A stretch of DNA of 64,000 nucleotides, taken from Massilia sp. PDC64 (lineage in GTDB: Bacteria > Pseudomonadota > Gammaproteobacteria > Burkholderiales > Burkholderiaceae_D). Shown here in pieces: positions 1 through 11,206 of this stretch (positions are counted from its first letter, which is position 1; every line of letters starts with the position of its first letter). The DNA lies in assembly GCF_900101265.1 (NCBI RefSeq), contig NZ_FMZS01000012.1, forward strand, positions 1 through 64,000. The letters are read 5' to 3'. A model generated the notes under the pieces. It made no database searches, was not told the origin of the DNA, and saw only the letters and a list, made by a program, of their open reading frames with translations. The position numbers and the translations under genes were made by a program.

Positions 1-64
1 CCTCCTCCTTGAAAGCCTTGGAGTACTGCTTGCGCTCGGTCGAGATAGATTTGGTTTTGTCCAT
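1..64 (-). CDS. Transposase (IS3-type OrfA), N-terminal fragment cut by window edge
   Basis: Reading the minus strand from an ATG at 64 gives 21 codons before the window ends. The peptide starts MDKTKSISTERKQYSKAFKE, whose KQYSKAFKEE stretch resembles the start of IS3-family OrfA proteins (a helix-turn-helix DNA-binding protein working with the OrfB DDE integrase). The rest lies outside the window, so whether the element is intact cannot be told. The assignment rests on a short match. Confidence 0.5.
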   Translation of the reverse strand, partial: MDKTKSISTERKQYSKAFKEE

Positions 65-109
65 AGAACGTATTGTCCTCTATTTGGATGTCCACAAACC
101 CGGTACACC

Positions 110-140
110 TCAGAGCACATTTTGAAAAAATGTGCTCTGA
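110..140. repeat. Perfect 14-bp inverted repeat (REP-like or insertion-sequence end)
   Basis: TCAGAGCACATTTT (110-123) and its exact complement AAAATGTGCTCTGA (127-140) flank a 3-base loop GAA. It is followed by CCCC and a T-rich run. It lies between the partial transposase gene and the peroxiredoxin gene. It could be a dispersed REP-like palindrome, part of the end of the neighbouring insertion sequence, or a terminator-like hairpin. The sequence alone does not decide. Confidence 0.6.
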
Positions 141-200
141 CCCCGAATTTTTTTTAATCAGGCATACTTGCGGGTTCTGAAACTTGAAAGGAATACCACC

Positions 201-704
201 ATGACCATCCAGATCGGCGACCGCCTGCCCGAAGGCACCCTGCAGGAATTCATCGACGTCGAAACCGAAGGCTGCGCGCTCGGCCCCAACACGTTCAACG
301 TGGCCGACCTCGTGAAGGGCAAGACCATCGCCATCTTCGGCCTGCCGGGCGCCTTCACCCCGACCTGCTCGGCCCAGCACCTGCCCGGCTATATCCAGCT
401 GGCCGACCAGCTGAAAGCCAAGGGTGTCGACGAGATCTGGTGCATCTCCGTCAACGACGCGTTCGTGATGGGCGCGTGGGGCCGCGACCAGAAGGCCACG
501 GGCATCGTGCGCATGATGGCCGACGGCAGCGCCACGTTCACGAAGGCCCTGGGCCTGGAATTCGACCTCGTCGCCAAGGGCTTCGGCGTGCGCTCCAAGC
601 GCTACTCGATGCTCGTGCAGGACGGCGTCGTCAAGCAGCTGAACATCGAGAACGGCGGCTTCGACGTGTCGTCGGCCGAGACGCTGCTCAAGCAACTGGG
701 CTGA
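201..704 (+). CDS. Peroxiredoxin, Prx5-like
   Basis: Thiol peroxidase of the Prx5/redoxin type, reducing hydrogen peroxide and organic hydroperoxides in the cytoplasm. The 167-residue protein carries the peroxidatic motif PGAFTPTCS with Cys56. A conserved arginine in the GVRSKRYSM segment probably completes the active site. Further cysteines are at 25 and 81, but which one resolves the sulfenic acid is not clear; Prx5 enzymes may use glutathione/glutaredoxin. The ATG at 201 is preceded by GAAAGGA, a good ribosome binding site; an in-frame extension upstream lacks one. The acetyltransferase gene follows after 7 bases, so the two are probably co-transcribed. Confidence 0.9.
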   Translation: MTIQIGDRLPEGTLQEFIDVETEGCALGPNTFNVADLVKGKTIAIFGLPGAFTPTCSAQHLPGYIQLADQLKAKGVDEIWCISVNDAFVMGAWGRDQKATGIVRMMADGSATFTKALGLEFDLVAKGFGVRSKRYSMLVQDGVVKQLNIENGGFDVSSAETLLKQLG

Positions 705-711
705 TCGACCC

Positions 712-1161
712 TTGATCATCAACACCGAATCGCCGGACCAGCCCGAGGTGCGCGACATGCTCGCGCGTCTCGACGCGTACTGCGCCGCGCTGTATCCGGC
801 CGAGAGCAACCACCTGATGGACATCGCGTCGCTGATGCAGGGCGACGTGCTGTTCCTCGTCGCGCGGGACGTGGACGGTGCGGCGGTCGGGTGCGCGGCG
901 CTCGTCAATCGCCAGGACTACGGTGAGGTGAAACGGATGTTCGTGGACGAGCGCCGCCGCGGCCTCGGCACGGGCCGCAAGCTGCTCGAACACCTCGTGA
1001 TGTTCGCGCGCATGTCCGGCCTGTCGGTGCTGCGCCTCGAGACGGGCATCCATCAGCCGGAAGCCATCGGTTTGTACGAGCGTCTCGGCTTCGAGCGCCG
1101 TATGCCGTTCGGCGACTACAAGGAGGATCCGCTGTCGCTGTTCATGGAGAAGCGCCTGTGA
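712..1161 (+). CDS. GNAT family N-acetyltransferase
   Basis: A 149-residue GNAT acyltransferase. The acetyl-CoA-binding motif A is visible as VDERRRGLGTGRKLLEHL around residues 80-97, and the C-terminal LYERLGFERR is the usual motif B region. Substrate unknown. The start is a TTG at 712: it keeps the N-terminal segment ESPDQPEVRDML, which fits the family, although an ATG at 757 has a better-looking GAGG upstream. It overlaps the next gene by 4 bases (GTGA), indicating translational coupling with the exporter. Confidence 0.85.
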   Translation: MIINTESPDQPEVRDMLARLDAYCAALYPAESNHLMDIASLMQGDVLFLVARDVDGAAVGCAALVNRQDYGEVKRMFVDERRRGLGTGRKLLEHLVMFARMSGLSVLRLETGIHQPEAIGLYERLGFERRMPFGDYKEDPLSLFMEKRL

Positions 1162-2039
1162 GCCGCCTCGCCGGGAACATGCGCAGCATCCGCGCGATGC
1201 TGGTCTGCGTCGCCATGTTCTCCGTCATGGACATGACGATGAAGCTGCTGTCCGCGCACTTCCCGGCGATGCAGGTGGCGGCGATCCGCGCGCTGTCCGC
1301 GCTGCCGCTCGTCGGCGCCTACCTGTTCTGGCGCGGCGGCCACCGTTCGCTGCTGCGCATCCGCTGGTCGCTGCACCTGCTGCGCGGCGCCATCGGCATC
1401 GCGATGCTAGCCCTGTTCACGTACGGCCTCAAGACGCTGTCGCTGGCCGAGGCGTATTCGATCTTCTTCATCGGTCCGATCCTGATCACGGCGCTGTCCG
1501 TGTTCGTGCTGGGCGAGCGCGTGAACGGGGCGCGCTGGATCGCGATCGGCGTCGGCATGGCCGGCGTGCTCGTCGTGCTGAGGCCGACCGGCGCCGGTTT
1601 CTTTTCCCTGGGCGGCCTCGCGGTGCTGACGGCGGCCGTGTGCTACGCCGTGTCGGCCGTGGCCGGCCGCGTGCTCGCGCGTACGGACCGGGGCGAGCAC
1701 ATGATGTTCTGGCTGATGGTACTGATGGCCATCGGCGCGACGCCCATGGCCGCACCCGCGTGGGTGCCCGTGCAGGCAGAGCACTGGCTCCTGATCCTGA
1801 TGCTGGCCGTCAGCGGCTTTTTCGGCCAGCTGGCGCTGACGGAAGCGTTCAGCCACGGCGAGGCGTCGGTGGTGGCGCCGTTCGAGTACACGGCGCTGGC
1901 CTGGGGCGTGGCCATCGACTGGCTCATGTGGAAAACCTTGCCAGATGAATACACTTTATTGGGTGCCGCCATCATCATCGGCAGTGGCCTGTACCTGATC
2001 CGCCACGAAACCACTCACGCGGAAGCCGAGCATCCTTGA
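1158..2039 (+). CDS. EamA/DMT family transporter
   Basis: A 293-residue drug/metabolite transporter-type inner membrane protein with about ten hydrophobic segments in two EamA repeats. The second repeat begins near residue 150 (FFSLGGLAVLTAAVCYAVSA). Such proteins export amino acids or other small metabolites; the substrate here is not identifiable. The GTG start at 1158 overlaps the preceding stop; an ATG at 1179 is a possible alternative and would remove seven residues. The end is followed closely by lpxC. Confidence 0.85.
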   Translation: MSRLAGNMRSIRAMLVCVAMFSVMDMTMKLLSAHFPAMQVAAIRALSALPLVGAYLFWRGGHRSLLRIRWSLHLLRGAIGIAMLALFTYGLKTLSLAEAYSIFFIGPILITALSVFVLGERVNGARWIAIGVGMAGVLVVLRPTGAGFFSLGGLAVLTAAVCYAVSAVAGRVLARTDRGEHMMFWLMVLMAIGATPMAAPAWVPVQAEHWLLILMLAVSGFFGQLALTEAFSHGEASVVAPFEYTALAWGVAIDWLMWKTLPDEYTLLGAAIIIGSGLYLIRHETTHAEAEHP

Positions 2040-2111
2040 AAACGTGGTGTTCCTGCCACCGCCGGGTGGGGGCCGCCGGCAGCCGCGGAAGCCCTACGAT
2101 ATAATCGAACG

Positions 2112-3047
2112 ATGCTCAAACAACGAACCATCAAACAACTGGTGCGCACGACAGGTGTCGGCCTGCACTCCGGGACCAAGGTCGAGCTGACCCTGCGTCC
2201 GGCGGCCGCCGACACGGGCATCGTGTTCCGCCGCGTCGATCTCGATCCCGTCGTCGAGTTCCCGTCGAATGCCGACATCGTGGGCGACACGCGTATGGCA
2301 TCGGTGCTCACGCAGGGCAATGCGCGCGTGTCGACCGTCGAGCACCTGATGTCGGCCTGCGCCGGCCTGGGCATCGACAACCTGTATGTCGACGTCACGG
2401 CCGAAGAGATCCCGATCATGGACGGTTCCGCGTCGTCGTTCGTCTTCCTGCTGCAGCAGGCGGGCGTGCAGGAGCAGGCCGCGCCCAAGAAATTCATCCG
2501 CGTGTTGAAACCCGTGGAAGTCCGCCAGGGCAGCGGCGCCAACGAGAAATGGGCGCGCCTGACGCCATACGACGGCTTCAAGCTCGACTTCTTCATCGAA
2601 TTCAACCACCCGGCCGTGGACGGCACGACGCAGCGCGCCGTCGTCGATTTCGGCAAGGTCTCGTACGTGCACGACGTGGCGCGTGCCCGCACGTTCGGCT
2701 TCATGCAGGACGTGGAAAGCCTGCGCGGCATGGGCCTGGCGCGCGGCGGCTCGCTGGAAAACGCGATCGTGATGGACGAGTACCGCATCCTGAATGCGGA
2801 CGGCCTGCGCTACGAAGACGAGTTCGTGCGCCATAAAATCCTCGACGCGATCGGCGACCTGTACCTCGTCGGCGCGCCCTTGCTGGCCAGCTATGAGGCG
2901 CACAAGTCGGGCCATGGCCTGAACAACCTGCTGCTGCGCGAACTGCTGGCGCATCCGGAATCGTACGAGATCGTCACGTTCGATGCACCGGAACGGGCGC
3001 CCGTGTCGTATGGGGCGCAGATGGAGCGGGAGTGGGCGCTGACCTGA
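2112..3047 (+). CDS. lpxC: UDP-3-O-acyl-N-acetylglucosamine deacetylase
   Basis: LpxC is the zinc-dependent committed step of lipid A synthesis: it removes the acetyl group from UDP-3-O-acyl-GlcNAc in the cytoplasm. The 311-residue length is typical. Visible family motifs are the start MLKQRTIKQLVRTTGVGLHS, the zinc ligand His78 in STVEHLMSA, the HKILDAIGD zinc motif near residue 240 and the catalytic-loop SGHGLNN histidine. In relatives lpxC lies at the end of the cell-division (mra/fts) cluster and just before secA. Here a DciA-like gene on the other strand lies between lpxC and secA. Confidence 0.97.
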   Translation: MLKQRTIKQLVRTTGVGLHSGTKVELTLRPAAADTGIVFRRVDLDPVVEFPSNADIVGDTRMASVLTQGNARVSTVEHLMSACAGLGIDNLYVDVTAEEIPIMDGSASSFVFLLQQAGVQEQAAPKKFIRVLKPVEVRQGSGANEKWARLTPYDGFKLDFFIEFNHPAVDGTTQRAVVDFGKVSYVHDVARARTFGFMQDVESLRGMGLARGGSLENAIVMDEYRILNADGLRYEDEFVRHKILDAIGDLYLVGAPLLASYEAHKSGHGLNNLLLRELLAHPESYEIVTFDAPERAPVSYGAQMEREWALT

Positions 3048-3082
3048 GGCGCTGGCTTTAGCTTAACCGCGCCCTAAAACAA

Positions 3083-3164
3083 CGTCATTCCCGCGCAGGC
3101 GGGAATCCAAGGGCTTTAGCGCGGTGCCAGCTTAAATTGGGTTCCCGCCTTCGCGGGAACGACG
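3083..3164. repeat. Pair of REP-like palindromes in opposite orientation
   Basis: Two related hairpins: ATTCCCGC-gcag-GCGGGAAT (3087-3106) and GTTCCCGC-cttc-GCGGGAAC (3141-3160). The flanks GTC and CCAA of the first reappear as complements around the second, so they are inverted copies of one unit. The same pair occurs at 44393-44472. They lie between the convergent ends of lpxC and dciA, a usual place for REP elements, and could act as an mRNA 3' end for both genes. Confidence 0.8.
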
Positions 3165-3166
3165 GG

Positions 3167-3670
3167 CTATTTCTTTCGTCTTTCCGCCAACCGCTTGATC
3201 GCTGCAATCAGCGCCGCGTTCTGCGGCGTCTCCGGCAACGTCTCCCCCAACTGCTCGAACGCATCCACCGCCGTCGGCGGCAAGGTCAGCGAGGACGGCT
3301 TCGGCTCCTCGCGCACGGGCACGTTCGGCCGCATCTGGATCTTGATGCGCACGTTCTCCACCTGCCATCCCTTTTTCTGCAAACCCGCCTGCAGCTTGGG
3401 CAGCTGCTGCTTGAGCTTGGCCGCGACGGCGGAGGAGGGCACGGCGAGAGTCAATACGGCATCCTGGAACGACAGCACGTCGCAGCCGGCGTACATCGGC
3501 GGCAGGATCACCTTGACGTCGCGCTGCAGGTTGCCCACGCGCAGGGCGGTCGGCATCAGGGCGGCGAGGCGGTCGTTGGCGCGCAGGAAATCGGTGGCGC
3601 CGAAGGCCGTCTTGCGGTCGCGGGTGCCGTAGATGTGGAAAGGACGCTGCTGATTGTTCGAGGACTGCAT
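3167..3670 (-). CDS. dciA: DUF721 / DciA family protein
   Basis: A 167-residue protein of the DUF721 (DciA) family. DciA proteins assist the replicative helicase DnaB in bacteria lacking DnaC. The core VLTLAVPSSAVAAKLKQQLP and the following amphipathic region match the family's KH-like domain. The chosen ATG at 3670 gives MQSSNNQQRPFHIYG; a longer reading frame upstream would extend through the secA promoter region and is unlikely. It is divergent from secA and convergent with lpxC, the order usual in betaproteobacteria. Function is inferred from family membership. Confidence 0.8.
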   Translation of the reverse strand: MQSSNNQQRPFHIYGTRDRKTAFGATDFLRANDRLAALMPTALRVGNLQRDVKVILPPMYAGCDVLSFQDAVLTLAVPSSAVAAKLKQQLPKLQAGLQKKGWQVENVRIKIQMRPNVPVREEPKPSSLTLPPTAVDAFEQLGETLPETPQNAALIAAIKRLAERRKK

Positions 3671-3915
3671 GCTCGGAACATACCACACCCGCAGGCCCTG
3701 CCGCGAAGAATCGTGCGCGTTGTGTGAAATCGAGTGCAGTTTGATAACATTTTTTGCCAGCCGCACTTGTGATCCGCCGGGCGACCCCCAAGTGTGGCCG
3801 GATCGCATGATAAAATCGGTGGCTTTTTGCCATTGGCGCTCTCAGGTAGATATCTTTTTGCTATCATCCTGGGCTCCTCGGATCCTTTTCGCGGCGTACT
3901 TTTGAAGAACACAGC

Positions 3916-6699
<2,784 letters not shown>

Positions 6700-6710
6700 T
6701 GCCGTAACAC

Positions 6711-6747
6711 CCAACAAAAAAGGCACCGCGGGTGCCTTTTTTGTTGG
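6711..6747. terminator. Bidirectional rho-independent terminator
   Basis: A perfect 17-bp stem: CCAACAAAAAAGGCACC, loop GCG, then GGTGCCTTTTTTGTTGG. The GC core is GGCACC/GGTGCC with a T run on each strand, so it can end secA transcripts on the plus strand and MerR-gene transcripts on the minus strand. Confidence 0.95.
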
Positions 6748-6755
6748 GGCGTGCT

Positions 6756-7766
6756 TCAGGCGCTCAGCGCCTTGCGCAGCCAGGCCAGTGTCGCGTCGCC
6801 GATGCCCGGCCCCATGCGCAACAGGGGTTCCGTCGCGGTGGCCTTGCGGAAGGCGTCGACGTCCTGCGGGTCGGTGCCGACCATGTCGTGGAACAGGTCC
6901 ATCCACTGGCGCCCCAGGTCGCGTGCACGCGAGCCCCTGGCGTCCGGATCGGCCTTGATCTCGGCCTGCACCTGCGCGATCAGGGGCGTCCACTCCTGGC
7001 CGCGCGCGGCGATGTGGCGGCGCATGCGGTCGAGGACTTCCGGCCGCAGGTACTTCGCCCACGTGTCGAATTTGAGTGCACCGACGGCGTCTTTCACGTA
7101 GGCGAAAATCTGCACCGGCACGCCGACAGCGTCCTTCTCGCGCTCGGCCATCACGTTCAGCTTCGCCTGCAGCGCCGCGTCGCCGCCCGTGTCGCGCTCG
7201 AACATCTGCAACCAGCGCATGGCGAAGGTCTTGGCGGCGTCGGAGCTAGGGGGCACCTGCGATTCGATCAGGCCGCGTGCCTGTTCGACCATCGCCTGCC
7301 ATTGTGCCTGCGTGGCGTCGCTGCGGACCATCGGCAGCCGTTCCAGTTCCTCCTTGGTGAAATAGCGTTCGTACACGTTGATCATGTCCATGGTGTTCTC
7401 CAATGTGGTGAGCCACGTGGACAGGTCCGGCGCGCTGCCGCGCACGAGTTCTGCGCGCACGCGCAGCAGCTGGTCGCGCAGGCGCCTGGCTTCCGCCATC
7501 CGCACCTCCAATGCTTCCAGCTGGCGGTCGACGATCGCCAGCGGCGAGCCGGCCGGACTGTCCAGCGTGAGGGCGATGTCGGCCAGGCTCATGCCGAACG
7601 CGCGCAGGGCCTGGATGCGGTGCAGGCGGGCCACGTCGTCGCGGTCGTAGAGCCGGTAGCCGGCATCGGAACGCGCCGAAGGGCGGAGGAGGCCGATGCT
7701 GTCGTAGTGGTGCAGGGTGCGCACCGTCAGGTTGGCCAGGGCGGCCAGCTCTCCGACTTTCAGCAT
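6756..7766 (-). CDS. MerR family regulator with TipAS-like domain
   Basis: A 336-residue transcription regulator. The N-terminal MerR winged helix is clear (VGELAALANLTVRTLHHYDS, then GLLRPSARSDAGYRLYDRDD), followed by a coiled-coil dimerisation helix to about residue 115. The C-terminal two thirds match the TipAS-type ligand-binding region (INVYERYFTKEELERLP), known in TipA and related proteins to bind antibiotics or other hydrophobic ligands. No target gene is obvious; the AI-2E family permease gene lies downstream on the same strand after a gap with the reverse order, so coupling is not implied. Confidence 0.85.
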   Translation of the reverse strand: MLKVGELAALANLTVRTLHHYDSIGLLRPSARSDAGYRLYDRDDVARLHRIQALRAFGMSLADIALTLDSPAGSPLAIVDRQLEALEVRMAEARRLRDQLLRVRAELVRGSAPDLSTWLTTLENTMDMINVYERYFTKEELERLPMVRSDATQAQWQAMVEQARGLIESQVPPSSDAAKTFAMRWLQMFERDTGGDAALQAKLNVMAEREKDAVGVPVQIFAYVKDAVGALKFDTWAKYLRPEVLDRMRRHIAARGQEWTPLIAQVQAEIKADPDARGSRARDLGRQWMDLFHDMVGTDPQDVDAFRKATATEPLLRMGPGIGDATLAWLRKALSA

Positions 7767-7822
7767 CGTTCGTCTCCGTTCTTCAGCGTGGAGTCATGGT
7801 CAGGCCTCACGTGACGTGAGGG

Positions 7823-8884
7823 TCAAGCAATATGTGCTTCGCGCAGCGCACGCGCCTCGTGCCACAGCGTGACGAACAGCGTCATCACGACGGGCCCGAC
7901 GAACAGCCCGATGAGGCCCAGCGTCTCGACGCCGCCGAGGATGCCCAAGAGGACGGCGACGAATGGCAGCTGCGTCGCATTGCCGATCATCGCCGGCCGC
8001 ACGAAGTGGTCCGCGATGAACAGGATGATGCCGCCCCACGCGAGGATCGCGATGGCCGCGATCGTCGCGCCCTGGTAGGCGAGCAGCGCGGCGGCGGCGC
8101 CGAAGGCGAGGGGGGCGCCGAACGGGATGATGGCGAGGATGCCCGTCGCGGCGGCCCACAGCACGGCCGACGGCAGGCCCGCGATCTGGTAGCCGATGCC
8201 CAGCAGGACACCTTCCGCGAGGCCGACGAGCACGAGGCCGTTGACGGTGGCGCGCACGGCGACGGGCACCTTCAGCGAGAACAGGGTCCAGCGCGCCGTG
8301 CCGATCAGGTGCGCGCCGATGGCGTTTGTCTGGCGCTGCAGCGCGGCGCCGTCCTTGTAGAAGAAGAACAGGCACAGGAAGGCGAACAGCATGTCGACGA
8401 GGCGGTGCATGACGCCGCTGCCGACGCGCTTGAGGACTTCGCTCGCGGTCTGCATGCGGCCGACGGAACCGTCCTGCAGCAGGTGCGCGAGGCCGTGCGG
8501 CTGGCCCAGCGTGGCGAGCCACCAGTTGTAGATGGCGTCGCCGGCGAACGGGATGCGGTGCAGCCACTCGGGCGCCGCGAGGCCTTCCGTGTTGGCGCTC
8601 GCGACCAGTTGCGCCAGCGCGGGCGCCTGGCGCGCGGCCGACGTGACGCCCAGCGCGAGCGGCGCGATGAACACGATGGCGGCGGCGAGGGTGACGAGGG
8701 CCGCCGCGAGGAGCGTACGCCCGCCCAGCGCCGTCCGGACGCGCACGTACAGCGGCCACGTGGCGATGCACAGGATCGCGGCCCACAGCAGCGGCAGGAT
8801 GAAGCGCTGCGTCACGAACAGGGCGCACAGGACGATCGCCAGCGAAAAGCCGGCGCTCATTACATCGCGTTGGTTGTCGGTCAT
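7823..8884 (-). CDS. AI-2E family transporter (DUF20 permease)
   Basis: A 353-residue integral membrane protein of the AI-2E transporter family (PF01594). It has hydrophobic segments near residues 10-60, 150-180 and a cluster of five in 200-340, with the conserved late segment ILGGVETLGLIGLFVGPVVM. Members include TqsA and Na+/H+ antiporter-like proteins, so the family name does not prove autoinducer transport. The ATG at 8884 follows GGAGGAGT. It is divergent from argJ. Confidence 0.85.
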   Translation of the reverse strand: MTDNQRDVMSAGFSLAIVLCALFVTQRFILPLLWAAILCIATWPLYVRVRTALGGRTLLAAALVTLAAAIVFIAPLALGVTSAARQAPALAQLVASANTEGLAAPEWLHRIPFAGDAIYNWWLATLGQPHGLAHLLQDGSVGRMQTASEVLKRVGSGVMHRLVDMLFAFLCLFFFYKDGAALQRQTNAIGAHLIGTARWTLFSLKVPVAVRATVNGLVLVGLAEGVLLGIGYQIAGLPSAVLWAAATGILAIIPFGAPLAFGAAAALLAYQGATIAAIAILAWGGIILFIADHFVRPAMIGNATQLPFVAVLLGILGGVETLGLIGLFVGPVVMTLFVTLWHEARALREAHIA

Positions 8885-9057
8885 TACTCCTCCGGTGGAT
8901 GGGCCATCTTACCAAAGCGTCATCGCCGGGTAAGTAGTGTTGCCGATTATTAATTGGCCAACTTAAGCGTGTATTAACACCAACCCCCGGCCCGTGCACT
9001 CGGCGATGAGGCGTTACAATACCGGACCTTCTTTCCATCTTTTCATTAGAGAACGCC

Positions 9058-10296
9058 ATGGCCGTCAATTCCCCCCTGCCCGTCGCCGCCGACCTGAAAC
9101 CTGTCGCCGGCATCGAACTCGGTTACGCCGAAGCCGGCATCAAGAAGCCGAACCGCAAGGATGTGCTGGTGATGAAGCTCGCCGAAGGTGCGACCGTCGC
9201 CGGCGTGTTCACGAAGAACCGCTTCTGCGCGGCGCCGGTCCAGGTGAGCAAGGCGAATCTCGAGGCAGTGAAGGCGGGCGGCAAGCCGATCCGCGCGCTC
9301 GTCGTCAACACGGGCAACGCGAACGCGGGTACCGGCGAGCCGGGCCTGCAGAATGCGCAGGCCACGTGCGCCGAGGTGGCGCGCCTGCTGGGCCTCGACG
9401 CGCAGCAGGTGCTGCCGTTCTCCACGGGCGTGATCCTGGAGCCGCTGCCGGTGCAAAAGATCGTCGCGGGCCTGCCGGCCGCCATCGCGAACCTGAAGGC
9501 GGACAACTGGTTCAACGCGGCCGAAGCGATCATGACGACGGACACGCAGCCGAAGGCGGCGTCGCTGACGACGACGATCGGCGGCCACACCGTCACGATG
9601 ACCGGCATCAGCAAGGGCGCCGGCATGATCAAGCCGAACATGGCGACGATGCTGGGTTACCTGGCCTTCGACGCGAAGGTCGCGCAACCCGTGCTGGACG
9701 AACTCGTGAAGTACGCGGCCGACCGCTCGTTCAACAGCATCACCATCGACGGCGACACGTCGACCAACGACTCGTTCATCCTCGTCGCCACGGGCGCGGG
9801 TTCGCTCGTCGTCGATTCGACCGACAGCCCGGACTACGTCGCGCTGCGCGACGCCGTCACCGGCATCTCGCGCCACCTGGCGCAGCAGATCATCCGCGAC
9901 GGCGAAGGCGCCACCAAGTTCATCACCATCAGCGTGGAGCAGGGCCGCGACATCGAAGAGTGCCGCAAGATCGCCTACGCCATCGCCCACTCGCCGCTCG
10001 TGAAGACCGCGTTCTTCGCGTCCGACCCGAACCTGGGCCGCATCCTGGCCGCCATCGGCTACGCGGGAGTCGACGACCTGGATACGGCCAAGCTGGACCT
10101 GTACCTGGACGACGTCCTCGTCGCCAAGGCCGGCGGCCGCAACCCGGACTACAAGGAAGAGGATGGCCAGCGCGTCATGAAGAAGGCCGAGATCCTCGTG
10201 CGCGTCGTGCTCGCGCGCGGCGAGGCCGACGCCACCGTGTGGACCTGCGACCTGTCGCACGACTACGTCTCCATCAACGCCGACTATCGCTCGTGA
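9058..10296 (+). CDS. argJ: Bifunctional glutamate/ornithine acetyltransferase ArgJ
   Basis: ArgJ transfers the acetyl group from N-acetylornithine to glutamate, and in bifunctional forms also makes N-acetylglutamate from acetyl-CoA, in arginine synthesis. The 412-residue protein has the self-cleavage/active-site motif KPNMATMLGYL with Thr197 as the new N-terminal nucleophile after cleavage between Ala196 and Thr197. The glycine-rich NTGNANAGTGEPG (oxyanion region) and the FITISVEQG segment are also present. The start at 9058 is supported by GAGAACGCC spacing. The DUF815 ATPase gene follows after 4 bases. Confidence 0.97.
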   Translation: MAVNSPLPVAADLKPVAGIELGYAEAGIKKPNRKDVLVMKLAEGATVAGVFTKNRFCAAPVQVSKANLEAVKAGGKPIRALVVNTGNANAGTGEPGLQNAQATCAEVARLLGLDAQQVLPFSTGVILEPLPVQKIVAGLPAAIANLKADNWFNAAEAIMTTDTQPKAASLTTTIGGHTVTMTGISKGAGMIKPNMATMLGYLAFDAKVAQPVLDELVKYAADRSFNSITIDGDTSTNDSFILVATGAGSLVVDSTDSPDYVALRDAVTGISRHLAQQIIRDGEGATKFITISVEQGRDIEECRKIAYAIAHSPLVKTAFFASDPNLGRILAAIGYAGVDDLDTAKLDLYLDDVLVAKAGGRNPDYKEEDGQRVMKKAEILVRVVLARGEADATVWTCDLSHDYVSINADYRS

Positions 10297-10300
10297 CCTC

Positions 10301-11206
10301 ATGAATCAGCTGGAAAACTTCCTGCACCGCGCCGAAGCCCTGCTGGCGCGCGTGGAGGCCTTGCTGCCGCCCGCGGCGCCGCGCGACCCGGATTTCCGCC
10401 ATGGTTACGCCTATCGCTGGCGCAAGCGCCCGGGTGCGGGCAACGTCAAGTACCTGCAACCGGTGAATCACGCGTCGAGCATCCGCCTGGACGACCTGCA
10501 GCACATCGGTCCGCAGAAAGAGCAGATCGAACAGAACACGCGCCAGTTCGTGACGAAGCGCCCCGCCAACAACGTGCTGCTCACGGGCGCGCGCGGCACG
10601 GGTAAATCGTCGCTGATCAAGGCGTGCCTGAACCAGTTCGCGCCGCAGGGCCTGCGCCTGATCGAAGTGGACAAGGCCGACCTGGCCGACCTGCCGGACA
10701 TCGTCGACCTCGTCGCGGGCCGGCCGGAGCGCTTCGTGATCTTTTGCGACGACCTCAGTTTCGAAGAGGGCGAAGCAGGCTACAAGGCGCTGAAGGTGGC
10801 GCTCGATGGCAGCGTCGCGGCGCAGTCGGACAATGTGCTGATCTACGCGACGTCGAACCGCCGCCACCTGATGCCGGAAAAATTCTCGGACAACGCCGGC
10901 TACAAGCACGTGGCCGACGACGACCTGCACCCGGCCGAGACGGTCGAGGAAAAGATCTCGCTGTCCGAACGCTTCGGCCTGTGGCTGTCGTTCTATCCGT
11001 TCAAGCAGGACGACTACCTGGACATCGTCGGCCACTGGCTGGCGAGCTTCGGCTGCACGCCGGAGCAGATCGCGGCCGCGCGCGGCGACGCGCTGCGCTG
11101 GGCACTGGGCCGCGGCTCGCGCTCGGGCCGCGTGGCGTGGCAGTTCGCCAAGGACTATGCGGGCAAGCTGCCGCCTGCGCCGGTACAGGAACAAATCGAT
11201 GTCTGA
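10301..11206 (+). CDS. ATP-binding protein, DUF815 family
   Basis: A 301-residue AAA-type ATPase of the DUF815 family (PF05673). Walker A is GARGTGKSSLIKA (about residues 93-105) and Walker B is FVIFCDDLSFEEGE (about 145-158). The sensor region NVLIYATSNRRHLMPE follows. The cellular role of the family is not established. It lies in tight tandem between argJ and a NUDIX hydrolase gene, overlapping the latter by 8 bases, an arrangement typical for betaproteobacteria and consistent with co-translation. Confidence 0.85.
   Translation: MNQLENFLHRAEALLARVEALLPPAAPRDPDFRHGYAYRWRKRPGAGNVKYLQPVNHASSIRLDDLQHIGPQKEQIEQNTRQFVTKRPANNVLLTGARGTGKSSLIKACLNQFAPQGLRLIEVDKADLADLPDIVDLVAGRPERFVIFCDDLSFEEGEAGYKALKVALDGSVAAQSDNVLIYATSNRRHLMPEKFSDNAGYKHVADDDLHPAETVEEKISLSERFGLWLSFYPFKQDDYLDIVGHWLASFGCTPEQIAAARGDALRWALGRGSRSGRVAWQFAKDYAGKLPPAPVQEQIDV

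Noticed and set aside
7823..8884. Quorum-sensing autoinducer exporter
   Set aside because: The family name AI-2E does not show autoinducer transport; members have other substrates and no lux genes are present.
10301..11206. DUF815 protein as a phage-defence ATPase
   Set aside because: Its tight conserved placement between argJ and the NUDIX gene indicates a housekeeping role.
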